From Bacteroidota bacterium (GTDB lineage: Bacteria; Bacteroidota; Ignavibacteria; UBA10030; UBA6906): 64,000 nt of DNA. A program made the translations under genes and the position numbers. This document shows, piece by piece, positions 31,424 to 40,195 of this stretch (position 1 is the stretch's first letter; each line of letters begins with the position of its first letter). Location of the stretch: positions 119,295 through 183,294 of the forward strand of contig JAHBUR010000004.1 in NCBI GenBank assembly GCA_019637975.1. Direction: 5' to 3'. The notes under the pieces were generated by a model that did not search any database, was not told where the DNA came from, and was given only the letters and a program-made list of their open reading frames with translations.

Positions 31424-33430
31424 TTATGATGTTCTACCTTCATCATCGTCTGACTTTTGCTCCTGCGCCGGCAACAGGGGCAGCTTCCCTGCTTTTTCTC
31501 TGTTCAATTCGCGACGCATTTGCACAGCACGGGGAAGCCAGAGAAGCGTGTGAAGACCCCCGAATATGAACGTGCCTACAAGCAACGAAGTCATCCCCCA
31601 GAATGTCCAAAAGAGAATCGGATACTTTTCGGGGTCGTGGTGTGTCGCATGTGTGAGGTAGCCGGCGAATCTGCGTGTGGCCCCTTCGTGGCATTTCTGA
31701 CATGTGGCGACGACGTTCTCCCGGCTCAAGTGTGATTCAGGATCGGATATTGGAAGAATGTCGTGGGCGCCGTGACAATCATAGCACTTTGCGGTTTTTG
31801 TGTAGCCGAGTTGCGATACTTTGCCATGATATGTGTCGAAATACGTCTTTGCAATATCTTCATGACAGCGGCCGCATTTCGACATGATTTCCAGTTTGAA
31901 CCCCTGGGCATCAGCACGTTGGATTGTGTGCGCGCTGTGACAATCGCTGCAAATTGGCAACTGTTTGTCTGTTTGACCGATCTTTTTGAAGTGAATACTC
32001 TTTTCGAACTGATCCTCGATACCGTGGTGGCAGCGACCGCAGGTGGCGGGAACATTCTTCGGATTGACACTTGATGCTGTATCGCTTTTCGGCAAAATGC
32101 CGTGGGCAGTATGGCAGTTTGTGCATGTTGCTGTAACCGTGAGCCCGCTCTTCATCAAGCCTTTACCATGGATACTTTCGGTGTAGTGTGCAATAATATC
32201 GTGTTGTTCGCCGGTGTAGCGAACGGCGGCCTTCTCTCCCTCGCGATGACAGCGTTCACACAAACCGGGAATGTTCGTTGCAAAGATCGGCGAGTTCGGA
32301 TCAACTTTCCCTTTAACGGCATGCGTTCCGTGACACTCTTTGCAAGTCGGCCCGTTGGGATCATCCTTCGCAACAAGCCGGCCGTGCATACTGTTCGTAA
32401 ACTGCTGGCCGACTTCTTCATGACACGAGGCGCAATCAACTTCTTTCGTAATCGTCTCGCATGGCCGGACGTGTGACGCGTTCACCCCCGAGTGACATTG
32501 GCTGCACGCAATTTTCGAGTGGCGGGAGTGATGCAGATCTTCTTCGCGAGCAAAGAGCGAACGCCCATCTTCGCTTGACTTCAGATCCCGGTTACTGTGG
32601 CAACGGAGACAATCGGCATTCGACATGCCGAGGGAGTAGAAGACCTTTCTGATTTTATGGGGCTGATGGCAATCAACACACGCCGGCAGAATATGTGCCT
32701 GTTTCTCCCATAACTCACCGCTAATCACCTTGCGGTGCACGGTTTCAATTTGTGCGTGACACTTCGTGCAGGTCGCCGCAATATTTCTGCGCGCAATAGA
32801 TGAAGCAGGATCGGTATGCGGCAGAATGGAATGGGCGGTGTGGCAGGTGGCACAATGTGGTGCAACAATGAGGCCTTTCCGCAGCAACCCTTCGCCGTGA
32901 ATACTCTCGGAGAAATTCTCAAGAATATGATCCTGGTGAATTGTACGTTGTTTGGTCACCGGCGTTCCCTCTTGATGGCATTTGCCGCAGAGGTACGGTA
33001 CTTGCAGGGCCGCTACCGGCGAAAGCGGATCCTTCCCCGATACGACATCATGATATCCGTGACAATCCTTGCATTGCGGTGCGAGAGGGTCACCGCGAAG
33101 TATTGCTTTGCCGTGCAAGGATTTGGCGTGCTGCTCCTGTTGCGTATCGTGGCATGTGCCGCACGTAACGATCGCAAGTTCATCCTCGTGCGGAAGTTCT
33201 TTCCCTTCAAGATCCGCGTGACACGAAATGCAGCCGAGTGATCCGTGAACCGAGTTTGCAAACTTCTTTTCGTTAACAAAAACGGAGATCGTCTTCCCTT
33301 TCCGTTTTCCAACCTGTGTTCTTTCCCCGTGACACAAGAAGCAATCACTATTCTCCTGCGCCAACAGCGATGACATACCCGCTGCCAAGCTTACAGCAAC
33401 GACAAGAAGATGTTTTGAAAGCTTCTTCAT
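31424..33430 (-). CDS. Nineteen-haem c-type cytochrome with internal duplication
   Basis: A 668-residue protein: signal peptide (1-24), nineteen CxxCH motifs between residues 30 and 581, one C-terminal helix (about 606-630) and a charged cytoplasmic tail. Residues 61-250 and 345-500 repeat each other: 'CKDCHGYHDVVSGKDPLSPV' against 'CKECHGTHAVKGKVDPNSPI', then 'SESIHGEGLLRKGL' against 'TESIHGKGLMKSGL'. So it grew by duplication of a block of four to six haems. It starts 3 bases after the 13-haem fusion gene stop and precedes a cytochrome b gene. Role: membrane-bound electron wire in the periplasm. Confidence 0.88.
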   Translation of the reverse strand: MKKLSKHLLVVAVSLAAGMSSLLAQENSDCFLCHGERTQVGKRKGKTISVFVNEKKFANSVHGSLGCISCHADLEGKELPHEDELAIVTCGTCHDTQQEQHAKSLHGKAILRGDPLAPQCKDCHGYHDVVSGKDPLSPVAALQVPYLCGKCHQEGTPVTKQRTIHQDHILENFSESIHGEGLLRKGLIVAPHCATCHTAHSILPHTDPASSIARRNIAATCTKCHAQIETVHRKVISGELWEKQAHILPACVDCHQPHKIRKVFYSLGMSNADCLRCHSNRDLKSSEDGRSLFAREEDLHHSRHSKIACSQCHSGVNASHVRPCETITKEVDCASCHEEVGQQFTNSMHGRLVAKDDPNGPTCKECHGTHAVKGKVDPNSPIFATNIPGLCERCHREGEKAAVRYTGEQHDIIAHYTESIHGKGLMKSGLTVTATCTNCHTAHGILPKSDTASSVNPKNVPATCGRCHHGIEDQFEKSIHFKKIGQTDKQLPICSDCHSAHTIQRADAQGFKLEIMSKCGRCHEDIAKTYFDTYHGKVSQLGYTKTAKCYDCHGAHDILPISDPESHLSRENVVATCQKCHEGATRRFAGYLTHATHHDPEKYPILFWTFWGMTSLLVGTFIFGGLHTLLWLPRAVQMRRELNREKAGKLPLLPAQEQKSDDDEGRTS

Positions 33431-33433
33431 GGT

Positions 33434-35623
33434 TCAGGCAGTTGTCTGCTGTTGCTCCTTTTCCTGTTTGGCTCGCTCGGCCAGTTCCGCCGCTTCACGT
33501 TTCTTGATTTCTGCCAGTTCCAGCGGGTGTTCTTCGGCCATCTCTTCTTCCGTCAAAGTACCTTTCCAGAATGCGAGGTTGAGCGGATACGAATCAGGGT
33601 TGAAGATGACGAAGTAGAAATGCCAAACGATAATGGCGAGCGTCGCAAGCCATGCCTCGTAGAAGTGGATTGTGCGTGCAATATCCCAACCCATTTTCGT
33701 GAACAGGCCCATGAACGTATTGTCAAACCACAGTATCACGCCGGTGACTGCCATAACAACTGTTCCCCAGATCAGCGCCCAATACTCAGCTTTTTCAATG
33801 TAGCTGAAACGGCCGAATTTGGGCTTTTCTTCGGAAAACCGCAGGTAGTATTTCATCATTGCCACCACGTCCAAAATGTCTTGGCGAACCGGCAACAAAT
33901 CCTGCAGGAGACGTTTCCCTCGCGGCACGGCGAGAACATAATACACGTGATAGAGACTCACCAGCACAAGCACAACGCCGGCAATGCGGTGCAGCAAACT
34001 GCGCAGTTCAAACATCCAGGGACTGATGTCACGAACGGGGACTACCCACCACGCATCGGGGTAGCGCAATGCAAAGCCCGTCACAACAAGTATCATGAAG
34101 CTGATTGCCAGGGTAGCATGTTGAATGCGCTCGTTCAGCGACATGCGGAGATACAGCTTGTTGGAATGATGCTCGCGCTCGAGAAGGCCGCGCCGATACA
34201 TAAGCTGGCGTTTTGACTTCTTGACAAAATCCAACGCATTGTGAACGAACATCCCACCAATAGTCAAAATGATGAGAGCAATGTAGCCCGTCGCAATGTA
34301 GTACAGGATCGCATCTTCACCCGAGGTCGCAATAACGTGCACTCTTCCCCTGGTGAAGTTCTCGTTGGCGCCCGGATGGCACGAGCCGCAGGTGTTCACA
34401 AGGTTCGAGGGATGGATGAGGGATGTCGAATCCGTTGATGGTTTGATGTCGTGCACACCGTGGCAGCTCGCACAATTTGCCACCTCGACAGAGCCTCCTC
34501 TGCTTGCGAGTCCATGATAACTATCTGTAAAACTCTTGAAGCGGTTGGCCGCCAACCCGTACTTCTCTGTCAACTTCAGGGAGGCGTGACACGGTGTACA
34601 CACTTGTGAAGAAACGTTGCGCGGTGCGACGGGGGAGCGGGAATCCTTGGGAGAGAGAATATTATGTTCGCCATGACAATCCGTACAGGTTGCGGAGGCG
34701 GTGATGCCCCGCATCAACGCTTTGGCGTGAATACTCTCATCGAATTGTGCTTGAATGTCGCCGTGACACTGCCCGCATGTCTCGGCAATATGTTTTTTCG
34801 ACACTTTGGAATCCGGATCTGAGCCTTTCTTCATTTCATGGCTGCCATGACAATCGCTGCAGGTTGCGGCTCCTTCATTGCCATGCTGTACAGCCTGTCC
34901 GTGAACGCTGTTCTCGTAGCTTGCAATGAAACCCGCTGAAGGGCCGACCCGCTTTCTCACTTCTTCATCATCCAAATGGCAGCTCAGGCACATCCTTGCT
35001 TCCTGTTTGCGGCTTGTCTTGGCATCCTCGGACGTGGGTGCGACGACTTCATGTTCGCCGTGGCAATCAATACACGTCGGGGCACCTTTGATGGCAGCAG
35101 CGAGGGCCTTCCCGTGATCGGACGCTATGTACTTTGTTGCAACGGACGTGTGACATGTCGCGCAGATTTGTTCTGTAAATGCCTTCTTCTCCGACAAGGG
35201 CATCTCGGACAACTTCCGGATCGAATGCGTAGTGTGGCAATCTGTACATGAGGCGGCGGGCTTCCCCTTTTTCAGCGCGCCGTGAACGCTTTGCTGGTAG
35301 TTCGTGAACTTCTCATCGGCGTGGCACGATCCGCAATCAACCGGTTTGATGCGTTTGGCGTGCGGCAACTGGTCGGCCTTGAATCCTTCGTGGCAGGAGA
35401 CGCATCCCAGGTCTGCGTGGGCCGATTGGTCAAAATGTGCTCCATCGACAAACAGCGAAACGGACTTTCCCTTCCGTTCCATCGTCAACGACTTCTCCGA
35501 ATGGCAAACAAGGCAATCTTCTTTGTCCTGAGCCTTGAGGTAGAGTGGATTCCATACGGCTGCTGCCGCAAACAGCAACCCGGCAGTTCTTACACTTCGA
35601 AACCAAAGATGTCGTAAACTCAT
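33434..35623 (-). CDS. Thirteen-haem cytochrome c fused to cytochrome b (CbcL-like)
   Basis: A 729-residue fusion. Residues 1-31 are a signal peptide; 36-417 carry thirteen CxxCH motifs; a linker helix lies at about 440-462; residues 490-690 are a di-haem cytochrome b domain with four helices and conserved His ('NERIQHATLA', 'LHRIAGVVL', 'IHFYEAWLAT', 'IVWHFYF'). Geobacter CbcL has the same plan with nine haems and serves as an inner-membrane quinol oxidase for low-potential acceptors. The cytoplasmic tail is rich in Glu, Lys and Gln ('KKREAAELAERAKQEKEQQQ'). First gene of the island, behind a sigma-54-type promoter. Confidence 0.87.
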   Translation of the reverse strand: MSLRHLWFRSVRTAGLLFAAAAVWNPLYLKAQDKEDCLVCHSEKSLTMERKGKSVSLFVDGAHFDQSAHADLGCVSCHEGFKADQLPHAKRIKPVDCGSCHADEKFTNYQQSVHGALKKGKPAASCTDCHTTHSIRKLSEMPLSEKKAFTEQICATCHTSVATKYIASDHGKALAAAIKGAPTCIDCHGEHEVVAPTSEDAKTSRKQEARMCLSCHLDDEEVRKRVGPSAGFIASYENSVHGQAVQHGNEGAATCSDCHGSHEMKKGSDPDSKVSKKHIAETCGQCHGDIQAQFDESIHAKALMRGITASATCTDCHGEHNILSPKDSRSPVAPRNVSSQVCTPCHASLKLTEKYGLAANRFKSFTDSYHGLASRGGSVEVANCASCHGVHDIKPSTDSTSLIHPSNLVNTCGSCHPGANENFTRGRVHVIATSGEDAILYYIATGYIALIILTIGGMFVHNALDFVKKSKRQLMYRRGLLEREHHSNKLYLRMSLNERIQHATLAISFMILVVTGFALRYPDAWWVVPVRDISPWMFELRSLLHRIAGVVLVLVSLYHVYYVLAVPRGKRLLQDLLPVRQDILDVVAMMKYYLRFSEEKPKFGRFSYIEKAEYWALIWGTVVMAVTGVILWFDNTFMGLFTKMGWDIARTIHFYEAWLATLAIIVWHFYFVIFNPDSYPLNLAFWKGTLTEEEMAEEHPLELAEIKKREAAELAERAKQEKEQQQTTA

Positions 35624-35677
35624 TTAAATACCGGTGTTATCGTTTAGGCTGTGTCATGTAAATTGCCAATGGTTAGG

Positions 35678-35692
35678 TCAATTCACATGCCA
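35678..35692 (-). promoter_or_regulatory. Sigma-54-type promoter before the 13-haem fusion gene
   Basis: Minus strand TGGCAT-GTGAA-TTGA: correct GG and TG spacing, last base off consensus as at ccmF. It lies 55 bases before the start codon of the first gene in a long cytochrome operon. Confidence 0.55.
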
Positions 35693-35721
35693 ATCATTTG
35701 AGCGGAAATAAGGTAGATTTT

Positions 35722-35746
35722 GTTGAAAAACACAACACTTTTCAAC
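35722..35746. promoter_or_regulatory. Inverted repeat, candidate activator site
   Basis: GTTGAAAA and TTTTCAAC, perfect 8-base arms with a 9-base centre, located 30 bases upstream of the sigma-54-type promoter. Enhancer-binding proteins of the NtrC type bind such dyads; whether this one does is not known. Confidence 0.35.
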
Positions 35747-35829
35747 TCCTCACCGACGTTCTGTTCCAAAAAGTGGGACTATTTTGCATTTGCGGGAAAA
35801 TCTCGGATGCGGGTCCTGTGGACGAAGCT

Positions 35830-36198
35830 TCAGACAGGCAAGAGTTCATTGATGCGCTTCGACATTGCTGAAAGATCGAAGGGCTTGTAGAACACGGAAT
35901 CCACTTCGTTTCGGGCAATCGCATCAAGGCCCGAATCTTTGGGGCTGTACACGTACACCATGATGATGGGGAGGTCCGTGTTGAGTTCCTTTACATGATG
36001 CAAGAGCCGGATGAGTTTCTCCGTAGGCGACGCATCAACAATCAGCAGGCTTGCAGCATAATGCGTCACCAATTCTTCCAACATCGAAGAACTCGTGGTC
36101 GTAATAACATTATATCTGTCTTGAAACAGCATGGAAAGACTGAAACAGAAATTCAGATCGGGACTGTAAATGAGTATAGTCTTCTTCTTCTCATCCAT
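35830..36198 (-). CDS. Degenerate response-regulator receiver protein
   Basis: A 122-residue single receiver domain. The phospho-acceptor Asp is kept ('LLIVDASP') and so is the Lys ('FYKPFD'). The acidic pair that binds Mg is lost ('ILIYSPD' where DDE is expected), and the switch Thr is replaced ('IIMVYVYS'). It may therefore signal without normal phosphorylation. The ATG at 36196-36198 is preferred; a GTG at 36255 with AGAGGA upstream is an alternative. It lies 81 bases after the stress-protein gene stop and probably shares its promoter. Confidence 0.72.
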   Translation of the reverse strand: MDEKKKTILIYSPDLNFCFSLSMLFQDRYNVITTTSSSMLEELVTHYAASLLIVDASPTEKLIRLLHHVKELNTDLPIIMVYVYSPKDSGLDAIARNEVDSVFYKPFDLSAMSKRINELLPV

Positions 36199-36279
36199 GG
36201 TCGTTACGCCGCCCGGTTCGTTCTTTGACTGGTTCTTGTCGTATTCAAGTGTCACTGAAAGCCATCCTCTTCTTGCCGG

Positions 36280-36780
36280 TCAGCGAATGTGCAATTCCTG
36301 CTCAATGTCTTCTTTGCAGACAATTTCCTCACGCATCGGGATCGGCTTCACCGTCAAAACGGGAACTGTTGAACCTCTCAGCACTTTTTCGGCCACACTG
36401 CCCATCAGTATATGACGCAACCCGGTCCATCCGTGCGTTGCGAGTACAATCAGGTCAATCCCTTCTTCCTCGGCAAACCGGATGATCTCAACCTCGGGAA
36501 CGCCTGCGCGTACCACAGGAACCACTTTCCTTTCCGTTCCAACATGCGTAGTGATGAACTGATCGAGTTTTTCGCCGGGGGATTCAAGTTCACGATGGTG
36601 TTCGGGCCGGAGAACCGTATCAAGTCCGTACAGTCTGAACATCGGCTGTGCGTCTTCGGCAACATACATCACGTATATTTTCGACGCGTACAGAAGGCCG
36701 AGCGAAAACCCGTGATCGAACGCGGCGACAGAATGTTCCGACATGTCGGTTGTGATAAGAATTTTCTTGAGATTTATCAT
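36280..36780 (-). CDS. Universal stress protein (UspA family)
   Basis: A 166-residue single Usp domain. 'KKILITTDMSEHSVAAFDHG' opens the fold, and 'LIVLATHGWTGLRHILMGS' followed by 'VAEKVLRGSTVPVLTVKP' is the ATP-binding end of the family. A short C-terminal extension ('REEIVCKEDIEQELHIR') is extra. Two ATGs stand in a row; 36780 has better spacing from GAGGGC. It is preceded by a sigma-54-type promoter and lies beside the two-component genes, suggesting it belongs to the same respiratory or redox response. Confidence 0.85.
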   Translation of the reverse strand: MINLKKILITTDMSEHSVAAFDHGFSLGLLYASKIYVMYVAEDAQPMFRLYGLDTVLRPEHHRELESPGEKLDQFITTHVGTERKVVPVVRAGVPEVEIIRFAEEEGIDLIVLATHGWTGLRHILMGSVAEKVLRGSTVPVLTVKPIPMREEIVCKEDIEQELHIR

Positions 36781-36833
36781 CATGCCCTCGTGTCCTGCAC
36801 AAGACGACATGTCTCATGCTCACAGCACATTTT

Positions 36834-36848
36834 TCAACATATGTGCCA
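36834..36848 (-). promoter_or_regulatory. Sigma-54-type promoter before the universal stress protein gene
   Basis: Minus strand TGGCAC-ATATG-TTGA, correct spacing, 54 bases before the start codon. It lies between the sigma-54 activator gene's end and the stress-protein gene. Confidence 0.6.
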
Positions 36849-36971
36849 AACACACAGGATACCCCGGGCGCATTACGGGGGATGAATAGGGCAAATCAGG
36901 CTGATTTTACAGCGGAGATGTGAAAGACAGGCTCGGTTTCCAATTTGTGGGAATCGGAGGAAATTGGATTC

Positions 36972-38330
36972 TCAACTCTGAGAAGGGATGTTGAGTTCTT
37001 CAATCTTTCGATAGAGTGAAGAGAGGCTGATGTTGAGCGCCTTCGCGAGTTCATCTTTGCTCGGATGAATACGCAACATGTGCCCGATGTACTCGCGTTC
37101 AAATTCGGCGACGGCTTCTTTGAGAGGCTTGTTACCGCCGACTGAAAATGAGCCGGAGGATTGACCGAAAAAGGCCGGAAGTTCTTTCGTCGTGATCATA
37201 TTGCCTTCGGCGAAGATCGTCGCCCGCTCGATGATGTTTTCCAACTCGCGGACTTCTCCCTTCCAGTTGTGCGCAAGAAGAAGTTTCATGGCTTCATGGT
37301 CAACGCCGCGCACATCTTTGTTCATTTCGCTTGCGTACCGTGACACAAAATGCTGGACAAGCAAGGGAATATCATCAATGCGCTCGCTCAGCGGCGGCAG
37401 TTCAATACCCACAACATTCAACCGGTAGAACAAATCCTCGCGGTATTTTCCGTCCTGAACTGCTTTTTCGAGGTTGCGATTGGTGGAGGCAATAATCCGG
37501 ACATCGACGGGTATTTCATGCGATGTGCCGACGGGGGTCACCTGTTTCATTTCGATGGCACGCAACAGCTTCACCTGTAAATGCAGGGGAATCTCGCTCA
37601 CTTCGTCGAGGAAGATAGTTCCACCGTCGGCGGTTTTGAAGAATCCGACACGATCCATTGAAGCCCCTGTAAAGGCTCCTTTTTTGTGGCCGAACAATTC
37701 ACTCTCGAACAGGTTTTCCACAAGGGCCCCGCAGTTCACCGGAATGAACGGCTTCTCCTTTCGCTTGCTGTTATAGTGAACGGCCCGAGCGACAAGTTCT
37801 TTTCCGGTTCCGCTCTTTCCGGTAATCAACACCGTGCCGTCCGTTTGCGCGACCTTCTTGATTGTTTCAAACACCCTCTGCATTGCGGAACTTTTGCCGA
37901 TGATGTTCTCAAAATCATAGTGCCGGTGAATTTCGCTGCGCAGCAATTTATTCTCCAACCGTATCCGGCGGTCGCCTAACAAACGCCTCGTCTTCACCAG
38001 CAATTCATCAAACTCGACCGGTTTCAGCACGTAGTCGATGGCGCCTCTGCGGAGCGCGGCAATGGCACTTTCAATAGAGCCGTATGCGGTAATCACGACA
38101 ACCATGGTTTCAGGACTCAGACGGGAGATGTTCTCCATTAACTCAATCCCCTTCATCTCAGGCATTTCGATGTCGGTGATTACGAGATCGAAGGCGCGTT
38201 CTTTGATATACTCGAGCGCCACTTTGCCGTTCTCGGCTTCCTGAACAGAGTATCCTTCTTTCTTCAGAACAAACGAAAGAGATTCGCGAATGATCTCCTC
38301 ATCATCAACTATAAGAATAGACTCTGCCAT
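36972..38330 (-). CDS. NtrC-family sigma-54-dependent response regulator
   Basis: A 452-residue activator with three parts. Receiver (1-120): phospho-site in 'LVITDIEMPE', acidic start 'ILIVDDEE'. AAA+ domain (about 140-370): Walker A 'GKSGTGKE', the sigma-54 contact loop 'KKGAFTGA', Walker B 'GGTIFLDEVSEI'. C-terminal Fis-type helix-turn-helix: 'DELAKALNISLSSLYRKIEE'. It hydrolyses ATP to open sigma-54 promoters when phosphorylated. It follows its kinase gene by 4 bases... that is, the kinase stop lies just upstream on the minus strand. Five candidate sigma-54 promoters in this window are its plausible targets. Confidence 0.93.
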   Translation of the reverse strand: MAESILIVDDEEIIRESLSFVLKKEGYSVQEAENGKVALEYIKERAFDLVITDIEMPEMKGIELMENISRLSPETMVVVITAYGSIESAIAALRRGAIDYVLKPVEFDELLVKTRRLLGDRRIRLENKLLRSEIHRHYDFENIIGKSSAMQRVFETIKKVAQTDGTVLITGKSGTGKELVARAVHYNSKRKEKPFIPVNCGALVENLFESELFGHKKGAFTGASMDRVGFFKTADGGTIFLDEVSEIPLHLQVKLLRAIEMKQVTPVGTSHEIPVDVRIIASTNRNLEKAVQDGKYREDLFYRLNVVGIELPPLSERIDDIPLLVQHFVSRYASEMNKDVRGVDHEAMKLLLAHNWKGEVRELENIIERATIFAEGNMITTKELPAFFGQSSGSFSVGGNKPLKEAVAEFEREYIGHMLRIHPSKDELAKALNISLSSLYRKIEELNIPSQS

Positions 38331-38334
38331 GAAC

Positions 38335-39747
38335 TTATTCCTTTGGATGGAATGGAAGAATAATCGTAAATGTTGTGCCCTCGCCGCGCTTGCTCTTCAG
38401 CCTGATATCGCCGTGAAAACTCTTGATGATTCCGTGACTTACCCAGAGCCCCAGGCCTGTTCCCTGCCCGACGGGCTTTGTCGTGAAGAACGGTTCGCCG
38501 ATCTTTGCCAGATGGTCTTCGTCAATCCCGCAGCCGCTGTCCGAAATGGCAATGCGGATGTCGTCGTCACCTCTCTCAACAACAACATCAATGCGGCCTT
38601 CTTTTCCGTCCATCGCATCAACACCATTCAGCAGGATGTTGATGAACACCTGTGAGATCTGATCAGGCACCAGAGACAACAAGGGAATGTCGTTCCTGAC
38701 ATCGACGAAGAACTTCACGTTCCTGGCTTTCTTGGCCATCTTCACAATTTCCACCGCTTCCTTCACGTTGCTGACGATGCTCGTCGGCTGCAACTGATAA
38801 TTGGAGGGACGGGAAAAATCAACAAGATCTCTGATAATTTTCGTGATACGATGAACCTGCGATTGCACAAGTCCGAGCTTCTCTTTTGCGAATTCATCGT
38901 TGATCGTACGTTGAAGAACCTGCACAATTGATGAGATAGAGGTGAGGGGATTGCCGACTTCGTGGGCAATCCCGGCGGCGAGAGTCCCCATGCTTTCCAT
39001 CTTCTGGGAATGCATTAATTGCTGTTCAAGTTGTTTCTGCTCGGTAATGTCGCGATGCGAACCGAGATAGCCAACAACTTTTCCGTCGGCATCAACAATG
39101 GGAGAGATCAATACTTGAGTGTAGAGCGAGGAACCATCTTTGCGTTTATTCTCGATCTCTCCCTGCCAGATCTTTCCAATGCTGATTTTTGCCCACACCT
39201 TCGACCAGAATTCTTTGCTGTACTTTCCGCTTGAGACAACGTTGGGGTTTTTGCCGATGAGTTCATCCTTCGAGTAGCCGGTGGATTTTTCGAACGCAGG
39301 ATTTACGTACACCATCCGGCCCCGTGCATCGGTAATCTGTATCGGATTGACGGTATAATGAACCACGTTGGAGAAACGCAGAAGGTCGAGTTCCTTCTTC
39401 TTCTCTTCGGAAACATCGCGGGCAATCACATACAGGAATTCGGTGTTCGGGCCTGATATTTTTCTGATTGCCAACTCGGTATCAACAATCTGGCCGTTCA
39501 TGCCTTTGAACCGGGCCTCCGCCTCACGCGCGCTGTCTGTTGCCCGCAACACGGCAAGCAACGGGCGGGGCGAATCATCAACAAGAAGGTCATAGAAATT
39601 GATGTCACCCGTCGGCACATCCGGCAAACCAAGCAACTCGCGGGCCCGCTGGTTATACGCAAGAACAGCCCGTTCGCTCGACACGACGAAGCACATGTCG
39701 GGAATGAGGTCGATAAAGATATTGGCGATGCTGGATTGGATTGCCAT
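38335..39747 (-). CDS. PAS-domain sensor histidine kinase
   Basis: A 470-residue soluble kinase with no membrane helix: two PAS domains (about 5-120 and 125-240, the second with '[20 protein letters not shown]'), then HisKA with the phospho-His in '[13 protein letters not shown]' near 268, and HATPase_c ('[10 protein letters not shown]', '[11 protein letters not shown]', '[11 protein letters not shown]'). The product should phosphorylate the NtrC-type regulator encoded 4 bases downstream. A cytoplasmic PAS sensor suits redox or energy sensing, but no haem- or flavin-binding residues can be assigned by eye. Confidence 0.9.
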   Translation of the reverse strand: MAIQSSIANIFIDLIPDMCFVVSSERAVLAYNQRARELLGLPDVPTGDINFYDLLVDDSPRPLLAVLRATDSAREAEARFKGMNGQIVDTELAIRKISGPNTEFLYVIARDVSEEKKKELDLLRFSNVVHYTVNPIQITDARGRMVYVNPAFEKSTGYSKDELIGKNPNVVSSGKYSKEFWSKVWAKISIGKIWQGEIENKRKDGSSLYTQVLISPIVDADGKVVGYLGSHRDITEQKQLEQQLMHSQKMESMGTLAAGIAHEVGNPLTSISSIVQVLQRTINDEFAKEKLGLVQSQVHRITKIIRDLVDFSRPSNYQLQPTSIVSNVKEAVEIVKMAKKARNVKFFVDVRNDIPLLSLVPDQISQVFINILLNGVDAMDGKEGRIDVVVERGDDDIRIAISDSGCGIDEDHLAKIGEPFFTTKPVGQGTGLGLWVSHGIIKSFHGDIRLKSKRGEGTTFTIILPFHPKE

Positions 39748-40195
39748 GGGCAGAAATGACTTTCTTTAACTTAATCAAAGAGGGGGGGAATTCCAACGCG
39801 AACCGCAGCCGTAATCCACTCTCCGGCATACAGTTACTGAATTCAGAATCACCAGCAACATGCTTGCGTTTTAGTTGTGAGTTCTTTAGTATGAGTGCGC
39901 GAATCGGACGCTTTGCAGATTCCCCGCCTGCGCCCATGCGGCACTTGCTTCATACGCTTGTCCGTTTCGACGGGGAGTTCACCTCATAGCGATCCCCGCA
40001 CTCCCCGAAATGCCAGAATGTTGTATTGCAACGGGAGCGTCTTCTTATGTACTATTCCTGTTTTGAGAAGAGCCGGCGTACAGAGGCATACAGCGACGCT
40101 TTCCCACGCATGAGCCTTGCCCAATCGAATCCGGATCAATACAAGCCCCACCTGAAAGTTGACATCCGCATCAAGGTTAGTTGCCGGGCCACGAC
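39748..40195. other. Divergent intergenic region between two kinase genes
   Basis: 448 bases separating minus-strand and plus-strand transcription, so promoters for both sides must lie here. I see no sigma-54 consensus and no convincing gene. An 8-base inverted repeat (CGGGGAGT at 39971-39978, ACTCCCCG at 40000-40007) is the only clear structure. A run of eight G lies near 39782. Confidence 0.4.

Noticed and set aside
39748..40195. Sigma-54 promoter for the plus-strand kinase operon
   Set aside because: No TGGCA-N6-TTG pattern at the right spacing on the plus strand in the gap.
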